A DNA stretch of 64,000 bases, taken from Gammaproteobacteria bacterium (lineage in GTDB: Bacteria; Pseudomonadota; Gammaproteobacteria; Pseudomonadales; Ketobacteraceae). This document shows, one piece after another, positions 48,884 through 57,818 of this stretch (its first letter is position 1; each line of letters starts with the position of its first letter). The stretch spans positions 102,248 to 166,247 of the forward strand of contig JABLXQ010000038.1 in assembly GCA_013178375.1 (NCBI GenBank), written 5' to 3'. The position numbers and the translations under genes are program-made. The notes under the pieces are model-generated. The model searched no databases. It had not been told where the DNA came from and was given only the letters and a program-made list of their open reading frames with translations.

Positions 48884-50221
48884 TCATTTTTTCTTCCGTC
48901 GGCGCACGCGGCGACGAATCTGACGGCCTGCAATGCGAACATAAATCTGTAAGGGCCTGGATAGTATTCCGCCGGCAGTTGTCGAGAAACCGAGTTGCTT
49001 GAGAAACTTCTTTAGCCCATCGGTGATGACCTGCTGAGAACAATGCGCTTGCAATGCCAAGTTTGCCGCCTGCGACATGGCCAGATAGCGCTGGGGTTGT
49101 GTCGTAGCGACCTCATAGCTTTCGAGGTAGGCGTCAAAGAGTGATTGCCAGTCAAGCCGGTGCCGAAAAGTCCGCAGCAGCAGGCGCGGGTCATGCGGCC
49201 AGTGTGTCCACTCTGGCCAGGAGCGCACTATAAAGGCATTGTCAGGTCGCAGATAGTCAGCCATCGCACTATGATCAGGCGCGAGAGCTGGTTTACCAGC
49301 CGACATGAATTCCATCAACGGCAGGCACTGGCCTTCGCCGTAGGATGAATTGACGATATAGGTTACGCCATTGGTCATCGTCTGGTAGGTGTCATCGTCA
49401 AGGAATCCATGAATGACGACGACGCGACACTTATACGGCGCCAACTTTTTCATTTCGGTCAACAACATTTCGCAGGCGAATTGCGCATCGTGATACACCG
49501 CCTTGATCAGCAGTGTCACTGATGGGTTGTCGCGAAACGCCCAGCAGAATGCCCACAGAGTATCGTGCCAGTTCTTGCGTCCGTCGCTGGGATTGAATAC
49601 CGCCGCATATACAACGCCCCGCAGCGCAACGCGCTGTTCATGTCGGGTCAGCGAAGGATTGGCAATGTCATGAGTGTTTTGCAGGCCCAGCTCGTGCGAA
49701 TCCATTACTACGCCTGAAAATTGCAACACCCATTCAGCGTCAGACAGCGATGCAGGAGTCTGGGCAGCATGCGCGTCCCATACCGGGGCCGGTAATGAGC
49801 ACAGCGGAAAATCATTGCCCATTGCGGCGCGCGTTGCAGTTACTGCAAACTCCGAATGCGTAATTGCGCCTTGAGTGCGCGACAGGGCGAATTGCCAGTT
49901 GTTGCTCTCGTCATCGCCCCAGGATTCTGTCGGGATCGAGCTGTATTCCCATGCAAAAACCGGAAATGTTGGGCAGTCGACCACTGGTGTTTTGTGGGGT
50001 GGCGCAAAACTCAGAAGCAACGGCTTGATGTTGAAGCGCTTCAGCGCCACTTTTAAGGGCTCAATCTCGCGCTGCGGATCTCGCACTTGATGCACCAGGC
50101 CGATACGCCGCAACACGGGTAGAAACCTTTGCATGACGAAATAATAGCTGTAGTCGGCCAGACCCATCGTTTTCGAGATGTTGCTGCCATTCTGTGGTGA
50201 ATAGATTAAAAAACAGATCAC
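48884..50221 (-). CDS. glycosyltransferase (GT-B, GT4-like)
   Basis: 445 aa. N-terminal Rossmann-like lobe with a YSYYFVMQRFLPVLRRIG segment and the donor lobe with the E-x7-E type motif GEGQCLPLMEFMSAGKPALAP (key residues E in GEGQ and E in MEFM) typical of GT4 retaining enzymes. A strongly basic tail (RRRVRRRKKK) may touch membrane. It follows its longer paralogue (50235-51923) by 13 bp on the minus strand. The sugar and acceptor are unknown; O-antigen or exopolysaccharide synthesis is likely. Confidence 0.88.
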   Translation of the reverse strand: MICFLIYSPQNGSNISKTMGLADYSYYFVMQRFLPVLRRIGLVHQVRDPQREIEPLKVALKRFNIKPLLLSFAPPHKTPVVDCPTFPVFAWEYSSIPTESWGDDESNNWQFALSRTQGAITHSEFAVTATRAAMGNDFPLCSLPAPVWDAHAAQTPASLSDAEWVLQFSGVVMDSHELGLQNTHDIANPSLTRHEQRVALRGVVYAAVFNPSDGRKNWHDTLWAFCWAFRDNPSVTLLIKAVYHDAQFACEMLLTEMKKLAPYKCRVVVIHGFLDDDTYQTMTNGVTYIVNSSYGEGQCLPLMEFMSAGKPALAPDHSAMADYLRPDNAFIVRSWPEWTHWPHDPRLLLRTFRHRLDWQSLFDAYLESYEVATTQPQRYLAMSQAANLALQAHCSQQVITDGLKKFLKQLGFSTTAGGILSRPLQIYVRIAGRQIRRRVRRRKKK

Positions 50222-50234
50222 AGCAATTTACCTG

Positions 50235-51923
50235 TCATTCGCATCTGAAGAACTGCCGAAGTTTGTTGGTAACCACTGCTTCGGAGCAAAAATCACGCTG
50301 CACTGCGGAGGCTGCCGCACTCATCTGCCGGTATCGCGATGGGTCTGAAGTCGCAACAACATAACTGTGCTTGAATTGCTCGGCCAGCGACGACCAATCG
50401 ATGCGATAGCGTAGTGTCCGCAGCAGGGTGCGAGGATCGTGTGGCCATATGCCCGGCTCGCGCGAGGAGCGAACCACGAAAACGCTGTCTTCGGTAACGT
50501 AATCTGCCATCGCCGTATTGCAGGGCGCTACTGCAGGCACTCCGCTGCTCATGAACTCCATTAACGGCAGACAAAGACCTTCGCATCGCGATGAATTGAC
50601 GTAATAAGTGGAGACATTGATCAGCTGCTGAAACTGTTCGCTATCCAGGTAGCCATGCAACAGCACGACCCGGCATTTGACCGGACCGATACGCAGCATG
50701 TGATAGTGGAAAACGCCGAGGAACGCGCCTAACGAATGATGCGTCATTTTGAGCACCAGCGTGGCGTCTTCGATATCGCGGAAAGTCCAGCAGAATGCCT
50801 TCAGCATGTCGATCCAGTTCTTGCGATCATCGCCTGGATTCAGCACGCTGGTATAAACCACGCCCTTCAGCTCCAGCGTCAGCGCAGATGCCGGTGTGCT
50901 TGCATGTGATGCGCTGGCCATATCGATTGACTCGATGCGCAGAGATCGCATTCCGATTCCCATCGTTCTGGGATCGGCGGCGCCCGGGATTGCACTGATA
51001 TCCAGTCCGGCCAAATGGATCAACGCTTGCGGTTCTTCGACATTGAAGACCAGCTCGCGCGTTGACGTGTTGTTGTCCAGTAACAGGGATTGCCGGTCGT
51101 TGCCTACAATGACTTGAATCGATCTGCCGATATTGGGCCCATAGCCGACCGCATCCAGATGCAGACTGAATTTGCCGTGCAATAAAACGGGCATGATCAG
51201 CCAGGGCTGCTCGAGCTTGGACCAGGTTCCCCAGGGTTCAGCCTCGTAAAATCCACCCAGCGATCCCGCGCCAGCATGACCAATACTGAAATCGAGTTCT
51301 ATTGTCTGACCATTCCATAACGGCAATCCGAAGCGGTTTGCCGGCGTGTTATTTGAGAAGCTGTCGATCGTTATTTCGTAATAGCCACTGTCAAAGGCTA
51401 CGCCAGCAAAGGTAAAGCGCCGCGTAGCAAGGGTAGGGCTGCGCGCTGACCGATCACCAAGCATTGGTGCAAATCGATCGTATACAGGAACCGGAATGGC
51501 CATGACGTCGAATGTATCACCCAGTGCGTCCCGAACGACACGGGCGGAATCGCTGGACAGTGTGATGGCCCGCCCTTGCTGGCGCAGCACGTAGGACCAG
51601 TCATTGCGAGGATCATCATCCCACACTTCATTGGGAAGACGATCGAATTCCCAGGCAAAAACCGTGACAGTCGGGCAACGCAGGCCAATGATCGATTTGT
51701 TTGGCGGTGAGAAACAAATAAAAATGCAGCGTTCACCCGCCTGAGTATATTCATCGAACAGGGTGTCCACTTCCGTTTCGGGGTGATGGATGACGATTAC
51801 TTCGCCGAGCTTCGCCAACACCGGTAAGAACGGCTCAAGCACAAAATAGTAACTGTACTCAGGCCTTCCCAGCTTGGCGCCGACATCGGATTTGTTGATT
51901 TGGGAATAAACGAGAAATTTCAT
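50235..51923 (-). CDS. glycosyltransferase with inserted beta-domain
   Basis: 562 aa. It shares the layout of the previous gene (PEYSYYFVLEPFLPVL; GRAITLSSDS; CEGLCLPLMEFMSSGVPAVAP) but has about 115 extra residues near 175-330. The insert (LPLWNGQTIELDFSIG, GGFYEAEPWGTWSK, GPNIGRSIQVIVG, MGIGMRSLRIESI) resembles the beta-rich DUF7024-like domains, with a GFYEAEPWGTWS core, found in other glycan enzymes. A carbohydrate-binding role is inferred. It heads the two-gene minus-strand run. Confidence 0.87.
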   Translation of the reverse strand: MKFLVYSQINKSDVGAKLGRPEYSYYFVLEPFLPVLAKLGEVIVIHHPETEVDTLFDEYTQAGERCIFICFSPPNKSIIGLRCPTVTVFAWEFDRLPNEVWDDDPRNDWSYVLRQQGRAITLSSDSARVVRDALGDTFDVMAIPVPVYDRFAPMLGDRSARSPTLATRRFTFAGVAFDSGYYEITIDSFSNNTPANRFGLPLWNGQTIELDFSIGHAGAGSLGGFYEAEPWGTWSKLEQPWLIMPVLLHGKFSLHLDAVGYGPNIGRSIQVIVGNDRQSLLLDNNTSTRELVFNVEEPQALIHLAGLDISAIPGAADPRTMGIGMRSLRIESIDMASASHASTPASALTLELKGVVYTSVLNPGDDRKNWIDMLKAFCWTFRDIEDATLVLKMTHHSLGAFLGVFHYHMLRIGPVKCRVVLLHGYLDSEQFQQLINVSTYYVNSSRCEGLCLPLMEFMSSGVPAVAPCNTAMADYVTEDSVFVVRSSREPGIWPHDPRTLLRTLRYRIDWSSLAEQFKHSYVVATSDPSRYRQMSAAASAVQRDFCSEAVVTNKLRQFFRCE

Positions 51924-52236
51924 CTATCAGTGGCAAGTGATACGTTGAGAAGTGGCGAAAGAGTGCAAAGGCTGGTTTCCGCTTCTTTCTTGTTATCATT
52001 TGCTCGCTCGACCGTATAATGAACAACATAGGTATTGAGCAAATGGCTTTTTTGGGAAAGATTGTCTCGCTTATTTTTGTCCTGCCAAATGTAACGCAGG
52101 TGGCCATGATCTTTACAATGGGCAACTCTGCCACAACGGTTGCGTTATAGTCAACCCGGGTAGGTGCGCAGAAGAATGCGAACGGAAATAATGTTTTTCG
52201 TCTCTGTGATAGATGTTGTGACGTGAGGTGTAAGGG
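51924..52236. other. 313-bp intergenic region, glycosyltransferase / thioesterase
   Basis: No gene seen. It has a perfect TATAAT at 52015-52020 for the plus strand (TTGTTA 19 bp upstream) and another AT-rich box near 52150-52165. It marks the end of the AT-rich accessory segment. Confidence 0.45.
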
Positions 52237-53031
52237 GTGAGCGAGTTCTGGCAGGACACTTCCATCGAAAAAATCGGCGACAACCTGTGGCGTGGCCAGG
52301 TGTCGGAGCGCTGGAACGTGGGCACGGTGCCTAACGGCGGCTATCTGATGGCGATTGCGGCGCGCACATTGCGGGAGGCGCTGCATCATGATGATCCGCT
52401 CACCATCACCGGGCATTTCGTCGACAGAGCGCTGAACGGCCCGGTGGATCTGCAGTTCGAGCAGATCCGACTGGGTAAGTCCGTGTCCACCGGGGCGTTG
52501 CGGTTCGTGCAGGACGGCGTTGAGCGGGCGCGTTTCACCGCGACCTTCGGCGATCTGGACAAGACCGAGGGCGAATCCTGGATGTTGGAGCCGAAGCCGG
52601 TGCTTGAAAATCCGCAGGCGTTCCTGAAAACCCCGCGCTTTCTGGCGATTCATGACCGCGTGGAGATGCTGTTCGATCCGGATAAGGCGCGCTGGATGAA
52701 GGCGGATTTATCCGGCAAGCCGGAGCATCTGATCCGTTACCGGTTTCGCGATGGTACCGAGCCGGATGTACTGTCGCTGCCGTTTTTTGCCGACTGTGTG
52801 CCGCCCACGGTATTTGCGAAATTCGGGCCGATGGGGTGGGTGCCGACGCTGGAGCTGACATTGCACGTGCGGGCGAAACCGGCGCCGGGGGAATTGCTGG
52901 GGCGTTTTCTGACGCGCTATCTGATCAATGGGCTGATGGAAGAGGACGGCGAGATCTGGGATTCGGAAGGCAAGCTGGTGGCGATCTGCCGGCAGCTGGC
53001 GCGGTATCGGGCGTCGACTTCGTTTCTGTAA
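52237..53031 (+). CDS. acyl-CoA thioesterase family protein (hotdog fold)
   Basis: 264 aa, GTG start with AAGGG upstream. Double-hotdog TesB-like thioesterase: WNVGTVPNGGYLMAIAARTL in the first half and FADCVPPTVFAKFGPMGWVPTLELTLHVR in the second, with the late Asp/Glu-rich loop EEDGEIWDSEGKLVAICRQLARY. It hydrolyses acyl-CoA to free acid and CoA; chain length unknown. It faces the thiolase cluster across a terminator. Confidence 0.88.
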   Translation: MSEFWQDTSIEKIGDNLWRGQVSERWNVGTVPNGGYLMAIAARTLREALHHDDPLTITGHFVDRALNGPVDLQFEQIRLGKSVSTGALRFVQDGVERARFTATFGDLDKTEGESWMLEPKPVLENPQAFLKTPRFLAIHDRVEMLFDPDKARWMKADLSGKPEHLIRYRFRDGTEPDVLSLPFFADCVPPTVFAKFGPMGWVPTLELTLHVRAKPAPGELLGRFLTRYLINGLMEEDGEIWDSEGKLVAICRQLARYRASTSFL

Positions 53032-53045
53032 AAATCCGCAGCGAC

Positions 53046-53081
53046 AAAAAAGGGTGGTTGCTCGCGCTTCCACCCTTTTTT
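53046..53081. terminator. bidirectional terminator thioesterase / thiolase
   Basis: AAAAAAGGGTGG (53046-53057) pairs with CCACCCTTTTTT (53070-53081), 12 bp perfect, with A- and T-runs. Confidence 0.9.
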
Positions 53082-53108
53082 GTTTTACGTTTATCAGTCT
53101 TTCCGTTA

Positions 53109-54293
53109 TCAGTCCTTCCGGTACATCGTCACCACGCAGGCACCACCGATACCGATGTTGTGCTGCAGAGCGACGCGGGCGCCTTCAACCTGACGCTTGT
53201 CGGCCTTGCCGCGCAGCTGCCACACCAGCTCGGTGCACTGCGCCAGGCCGGTTGCGCCCAGCGGATGACCTTTCGACAGCAGGCCGCCCGACGGATTCAC
53301 CACCACTTTGCCGCCGTAGGTGTTGTCGCCGTCCAGAATGAATTTTTCTGCTGTACCTTCCGGCGTCAGGCCGAGGGATTCATAGGTGATCAGCTCGTTG
53401 GCGGTGAAACAGTCGTGCAGTTCCACCACGTTGACTTCGCTGGCGCCAATGCCGGCACGCTCATAAACCTTCGCAGCGGCACGCTTGGCCATGCCGTAAC
53501 CCACCATGTCCATCATGCTGTCGGCGAAGCTGTCGGGCAGGTCGGTCTGCATGTCCTGGGCGGCAATGTACACCGGATTCTTGATGCCCTTTTTCTTCGC
53601 GAATGCATCGGAACACAGCACTGCCGCCGCTGCGCCGCAAGTGGGCGGACAGCATTGCAGGCGGGTGAGCGGACCGTACTGGTGCGGCGACTGCATCACT
53701 TCTTCCAGCGTTACCAGATCGCTGAAAATCGCGAACGGGTTGACGTTGGCGTGCTTGCGCGCCTTCACCGCGATACGGCCAAAGATTTCATCCTTGATGC
53801 CGTATTTTTTCTGGTACTCGGCGCCTGCGCCACCAAACATCTGCGCAGCGGGCGGTGCGGGTTTAAATTCCTGCAATCGCAGCATGGTGGTGCCGTGCAG
53901 TTCGATGGAATTGGCGCGGTCACCGTATTTGGAACCCAGCGCGCCTTTTTCCATTTTTTCAAAGCCCAGCACCAGTGCGACGTCCACTGCGCCGGATTCT
54001 ACTGCCTGTCGTGCCGCGAACAGTGCGCTGGAGCCGGTGGAGCAGTTGCTGTTGACGTTGAAAATGGGAATGCCGGTCTGGCCTACTTCATAGATGGCGC
54101 GATGGCCGCTGCAGCTGTCGCCGTAGACATAGCCGGTCCAAGCCTGTTGGATCTCGCTGTAGTCCACGCCTGCGTCCTGCAGTGCCAGCCGCACGGCGTC
54201 GGCACCCATTTGTGGATAGTCTTTTCCGTTCGGATCGCCGGGCTTGAAGAACTTGGTCATGCCGACGCCGATTACATTTACGCGCTGTGTCAT
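53109..54293 (-). CDS. SCP-x/lipid-transfer type thiolase (acetyl-CoA acyltransferase)
   Basis: 394 aa of the thiolase-like SCP-x subfamily. Nucleophilic Cys84 in VNSNCSTGSSAL, second motif HDCFTANELITYE, and base motif GGLLSKGHPLGATGLAQC. It performs the thiolytic step on branched or sterol-derived 3-oxoacyl-CoA in relatives. It ends the ACAD-SDR-thiolase minus-strand run, 10 bp after the dehydrogenase. Confidence 0.9.
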   Translation of the reverse strand: MTQRVNVIGVGMTKFFKPGDPNGKDYPQMGADAVRLALQDAGVDYSEIQQAWTGYVYGDSCSGHRAIYEVGQTGIPIFNVNSNCSTGSSALFAARQAVESGAVDVALVLGFEKMEKGALGSKYGDRANSIELHGTTMLRLQEFKPAPPAAQMFGGAGAEYQKKYGIKDEIFGRIAVKARKHANVNPFAIFSDLVTLEEVMQSPHQYGPLTRLQCCPPTCGAAAAVLCSDAFAKKKGIKNPVYIAAQDMQTDLPDSFADSMMDMVGYGMAKRAAAKVYERAGIGASEVNVVELHDCFTANELITYESLGLTPEGTAEKFILDGDNTYGGKVVVNPSGGLLSKGHPLGATGLAQCTELVWQLRGKADKRQVEGARVALQHNIGIGGACVVTMYRKD

Positions 54294-54303
54294 GGTGGTG
54301 TCC

Positions 54304-55206
54304 TCAACGGTTCGCCAGATTCTGCATCATGGCCATCATCGCTTCCTGGCCATTGCGCGGGTGATCCACATTGGTGAAATCGGTGATTTTGTCCCACTGT
54401 GCAGCGACGTCTTCCGCGCTGAAGCCTTCGCCCAGCTTGAAGCCGACGCCTTTGGTGCGTTCCCAGCGCAGTGCGCCGATCCAGCCTGCGCCCACCTCAT
54501 ACAGACCGCCGGTGAAAGCACTGTTTTCGTCGCACAGCCTGACTACTAGTGGCGTGACATATTCCGGCTTCAGCTGTTCGATCAGCGGAGGCGGCAGAAT
54601 GGTTTCAGTCAGACGCGAGCCGGCAATCGGTGCGATGGTGTTGGACAGGATGTTGGATTTCTTGCCTTCCATTGCCAGCGTCTGGCTCAGGCCGTGCAGG
54701 CCCAGTTTTGCCATGCTGTAATTGGCCTGGCCGAAGTTGCCGTAAATGCCAGCGGCGGAGGCGGTAAAAATCAGGCGGCCATAGTTGGCTTCCTTCATGT
54801 AGGGCCAGGCCGCATGGCTGACCTTGAACGCGCCTTTCACGTGAACCTGATACACCAGATCCCAGTCGGCTTCCGTCATCTTGATGAAGCTCTTGTCGCG
54901 CAGGATGCCTGCGTTGTTCACCACTACGTCGATGCGACCGAAGTTGTCCATCGCGCTCTGCACGATTTTCTCGCCATCGGTGACGGAATCGTAATTGGCA
55001 ACGGCTTCACCACCGGCGGCGATGATTTCCTCAACCACCAGGTCGGCGGCGTTTTTGCTGGCACCTTCACCGAAGGCGCTGCCGCCCAGATCGTTGACCA
55101 CAACTTTGGCGCCACGGCGGCCAAATTCCAGCGCATGACACTTGCCCAGCCCGTTGCCGGCGCCAGTCACGATAACCACGCGATCATCAAAACGGATTTG
55201 CGACAT
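54304..55206 (-). CDS. MFE-2-like short-chain 3-hydroxyacyl-CoA dehydrogenase
   Basis: 300-aa SDR. Cofactor motif TGAGNGLGKCHALEFG, NNAGILRDKSF, catalytic Ser/Tyr/Lys in SAAGIYGNFGQANYSMAK, then IAPIAGSRLTETIL. The N-terminus and the extended C-terminal tail (GAGWIGALRWERTKG) are those of the dehydrogenase unit of peroxisomal multifunctional enzyme 2. It oxidises (3R)-hydroxyacyl-CoA. Its 5' leader holds a 20-bp tandem duplication. Confidence 0.9.
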   Translation of the reverse strand: MSQIRFDDRVVIVTGAGNGLGKCHALEFGRRGAKVVVNDLGGSAFGEGASKNAADLVVEEIIAAGGEAVANYDSVTDGEKIVQSAMDNFGRIDVVVNNAGILRDKSFIKMTEADWDLVYQVHVKGAFKVSHAAWPYMKEANYGRLIFTASAAGIYGNFGQANYSMAKLGLHGLSQTLAMEGKKSNILSNTIAPIAGSRLTETILPPPLIEQLKPEYVTPLVVRLCDENSAFTGGLYEVGAGWIGALRWERTKGVGFKLGEGFSAEDVAAQWDKITDFTNVDHPRNGQEAMMAMMQNLANR

Positions 55207-55215
55207 GTGAGATCT

Positions 55216-55255
55216 CCTGTGTTCTTGTTGTAGGACCTGTGTTCTTGTTGCAGGA
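55216..55255 (-). repeat. 20-bp tandem duplication in SDR leader
   Basis: CCTGTGTTCTTGTTG occurs at 55216-55230 and 55236-55250, period 20, each followed by an (A/C)GGA or similar step (TAGGA and CAGGA). On the minus strand the copy nearest the gene contains the Shine-Dalgarno (CAGGAGATC) 10 nt before the ATG. Confidence 0.85.
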
Positions 55256-55262
55256 AGTGTTA

Positions 55263-55304
55263 CAAAAAGAAAAGGCGGTCCAATAACCGCCTATTTCTTT
55301 TTTT
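55263..55304 (-). terminator. terminator between acyl-CoA dehydrogenase and SDR (minus strand)
   Basis: GGCGGT (55274-55279) pairs with ACCGCC (55286-55291), with A/T-rich arms. On the minus strand it is followed by TTTTCTTTTTG, giving a terminator that can partly uncouple acyl-CoA dehydrogenase from the genes after it. Confidence 0.7.
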
Positions 55305-55327
55305 TGACTGTCAAAAACAGTCTCCCT

Positions 55328-56464
<1,137 letters not shown>

Positions 56465-56789
56465 TTTGCTACTCCGTAGAAACCAAATGAAATGGCGACT
56501 TCATTTGGCGTGCGATCGAATTGTTTTAGTGATAGCTCCAGCAGCATGCTTGCAGGAGTGACTGATTGGTGTTCATTATTAGTGCCGCCATTACCACCAA
56601 CAATGACGTAATGTGCCATTTTTAATGACATAAAACGACAGGGCGTATGGAAGTTCCGGGGCGAAGGCAGTAGAGTTACAAGCGATTTACTCTGTTGCTC
56701 GCGGAACGTACAGTTTCCATCGTAAAGAACATCCAGGCTTCTGTCGAGCCTGCATAACGTATTGAAATCCATTGCAAAAGGCGTGGAGT
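56465..56789. other. 325-bp divergent regulatory region (acyl-CoA dehydrogenase / AraC gene)
   Basis: No gene seen. It holds the CCAAATGAA/TTCATTTGG dyad just upstream of acyl-CoA dehydrogenase and several AATGACR-like repeats (56602-56640). It probably contains both promoters and the AraC-type binding sites. Confidence 0.55.
56483..56508. promoter_or_regulatory. 9-bp inverted repeat operator upstream of acyl-CoA dehydrogenase
   Basis: CCAAATGAA (56483-56491) and TTCATTTGG (56500-56508), perfect dyad with an 8-bp spacer, 19 bp upstream of the acyl-CoA dehydrogenase start. A candidate operator for a fatty-acid regulator or the adjacent AraC protein. Confidence 0.65.
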
Positions 56790-57803
56790 GTGACTGGAAA
56801 CAGAATTCCCATCACTCAGGCTCTGTTGCTGCTGGAAGCAGCCAAGCGCTCGGGCGTCAGCAGTGAGGAACTGCTGGCAGAAAGCGGCATCGATCCCCGT
56901 CTGTTGCGGGAGGGCGAGGCCCACATCGACAAGCGGCTTTTCATCCAGCTGATGCTGGCGGTGATGCACCGCACCGAAGACGAATTCATGGGTTTTGGCG
57001 AAGGGCGGGTGTCGAAACCCGGTACTTTCAGCATGATGGCCCACGCGGTCATCAATTGCGCCACCCTGGAAAAGGCGATTCGCCGGGGCATCAAGTTCTA
57101 CGAGCTGTTCGACCTCGCGATAGTCGGCCGTTTGCTGCAGACCGAAGACGAAGCCAGCATCCGCTTCGTGTCCCATGGCGAAGCGAATTTCCGGCCCTAC
57201 ATCATGGAGGCGATCGTGTTTCTGACGGTGCGCTTCCTGTCCTGGCTGATCGGGCAGCAGATCGTGCCGAAACGGATCAATCTGGATTTTGCGCCATTGG
57301 ATGATGGCGATTACGCCGCGCTGTTTCCCTGTCAGGTGCATTACAAACAGTCCCACTGCGAGATTCTGCTGGACAGCCGCTACATGACGATGCCGCTGGT
57401 GCAGAATGCGTTGTCGCTCAGTAAATTCCTGCGCTCGTCGCTGGAAGAATTGATGGATGGCGATATCAAGAATGCCAGCCTGAATGCGCAGATCCGCAGC
57501 ATCATCAGCAAGGAATTCGGCAACAACTTTCCGGATTTTTCTGTGGTGTGCGACAAGCTGGCGATGACGCCGCAAACTCTGCGTCGCCGGCTGAAGGATG
57601 AAAATACCAGCTACCAGGAAATCAAGGACACCATCCGCAAGGATGCGTCGATCTATTACCTGTCGAAACCGGAATTGACCATTGACGAGATTGCGTTGCT
57701 GATGGGATTTTCCGAGGCCAGTTCCTTTCACCGCGCCTTCAAGAAATGGACGGGCAAGACGCCGTCCGCCTATCGTCACGAGCTGCTGGCGCCGGATTCC
57801 TGA
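56790..57803 (+). CDS. AraC-family regulator with arabinose-binding-like N-domain
   Basis: 337 aa from a GTG at 56790 (AAGG at 56779-56781 upstream); a TTG at 56772 is also in frame. The N-terminal domain (about 15-200, PF12625-like) is ligand-sensing; the C-terminal 95 residues have two HTH motifs, VVCDKLAMTPQTLRRRLKDE and IDEIALLMGFSEASSFHRAFKKWTG. Regulators of this type sit next to lipid and acyl-CoA genes in related bacteria. It probably controls the divergent acyl-CoA cluster; the ligand may be an acyl-CoA or related acid. Confidence 0.9.
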   Translation: MTGNRIPITQALLLLEAAKRSGVSSEELLAESGIDPRLLREGEAHIDKRLFIQLMLAVMHRTEDEFMGFGEGRVSKPGTFSMMAHAVINCATLEKAIRRGIKFYELFDLAIVGRLLQTEDEASIRFVSHGEANFRPYIMEAIVFLTVRFLSWLIGQQIVPKRINLDFAPLDDGDYAALFPCQVHYKQSHCEILLDSRYMTMPLVQNALSLSKFLRSSLEELMDGDIKNASLNAQIRSIISKEFGNNFPDFSVVCDKLAMTPQTLRRRLKDENTSYQEIKDTIRKDASIYYLSKPELTIDEIALLMGFSEASSFHRAFKKWTGKTPSAYRHELLAPDS

Positions 57804-57818
57804 ACCTCCGGCGTCGCT

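Noticed and set aside
51859..52653. 264-aa minus-strand frame antisense to the thioesterase start
   Set aside because: Composition is His/Arg-rich as in antisense shadows of GC-rich genes; no motif.
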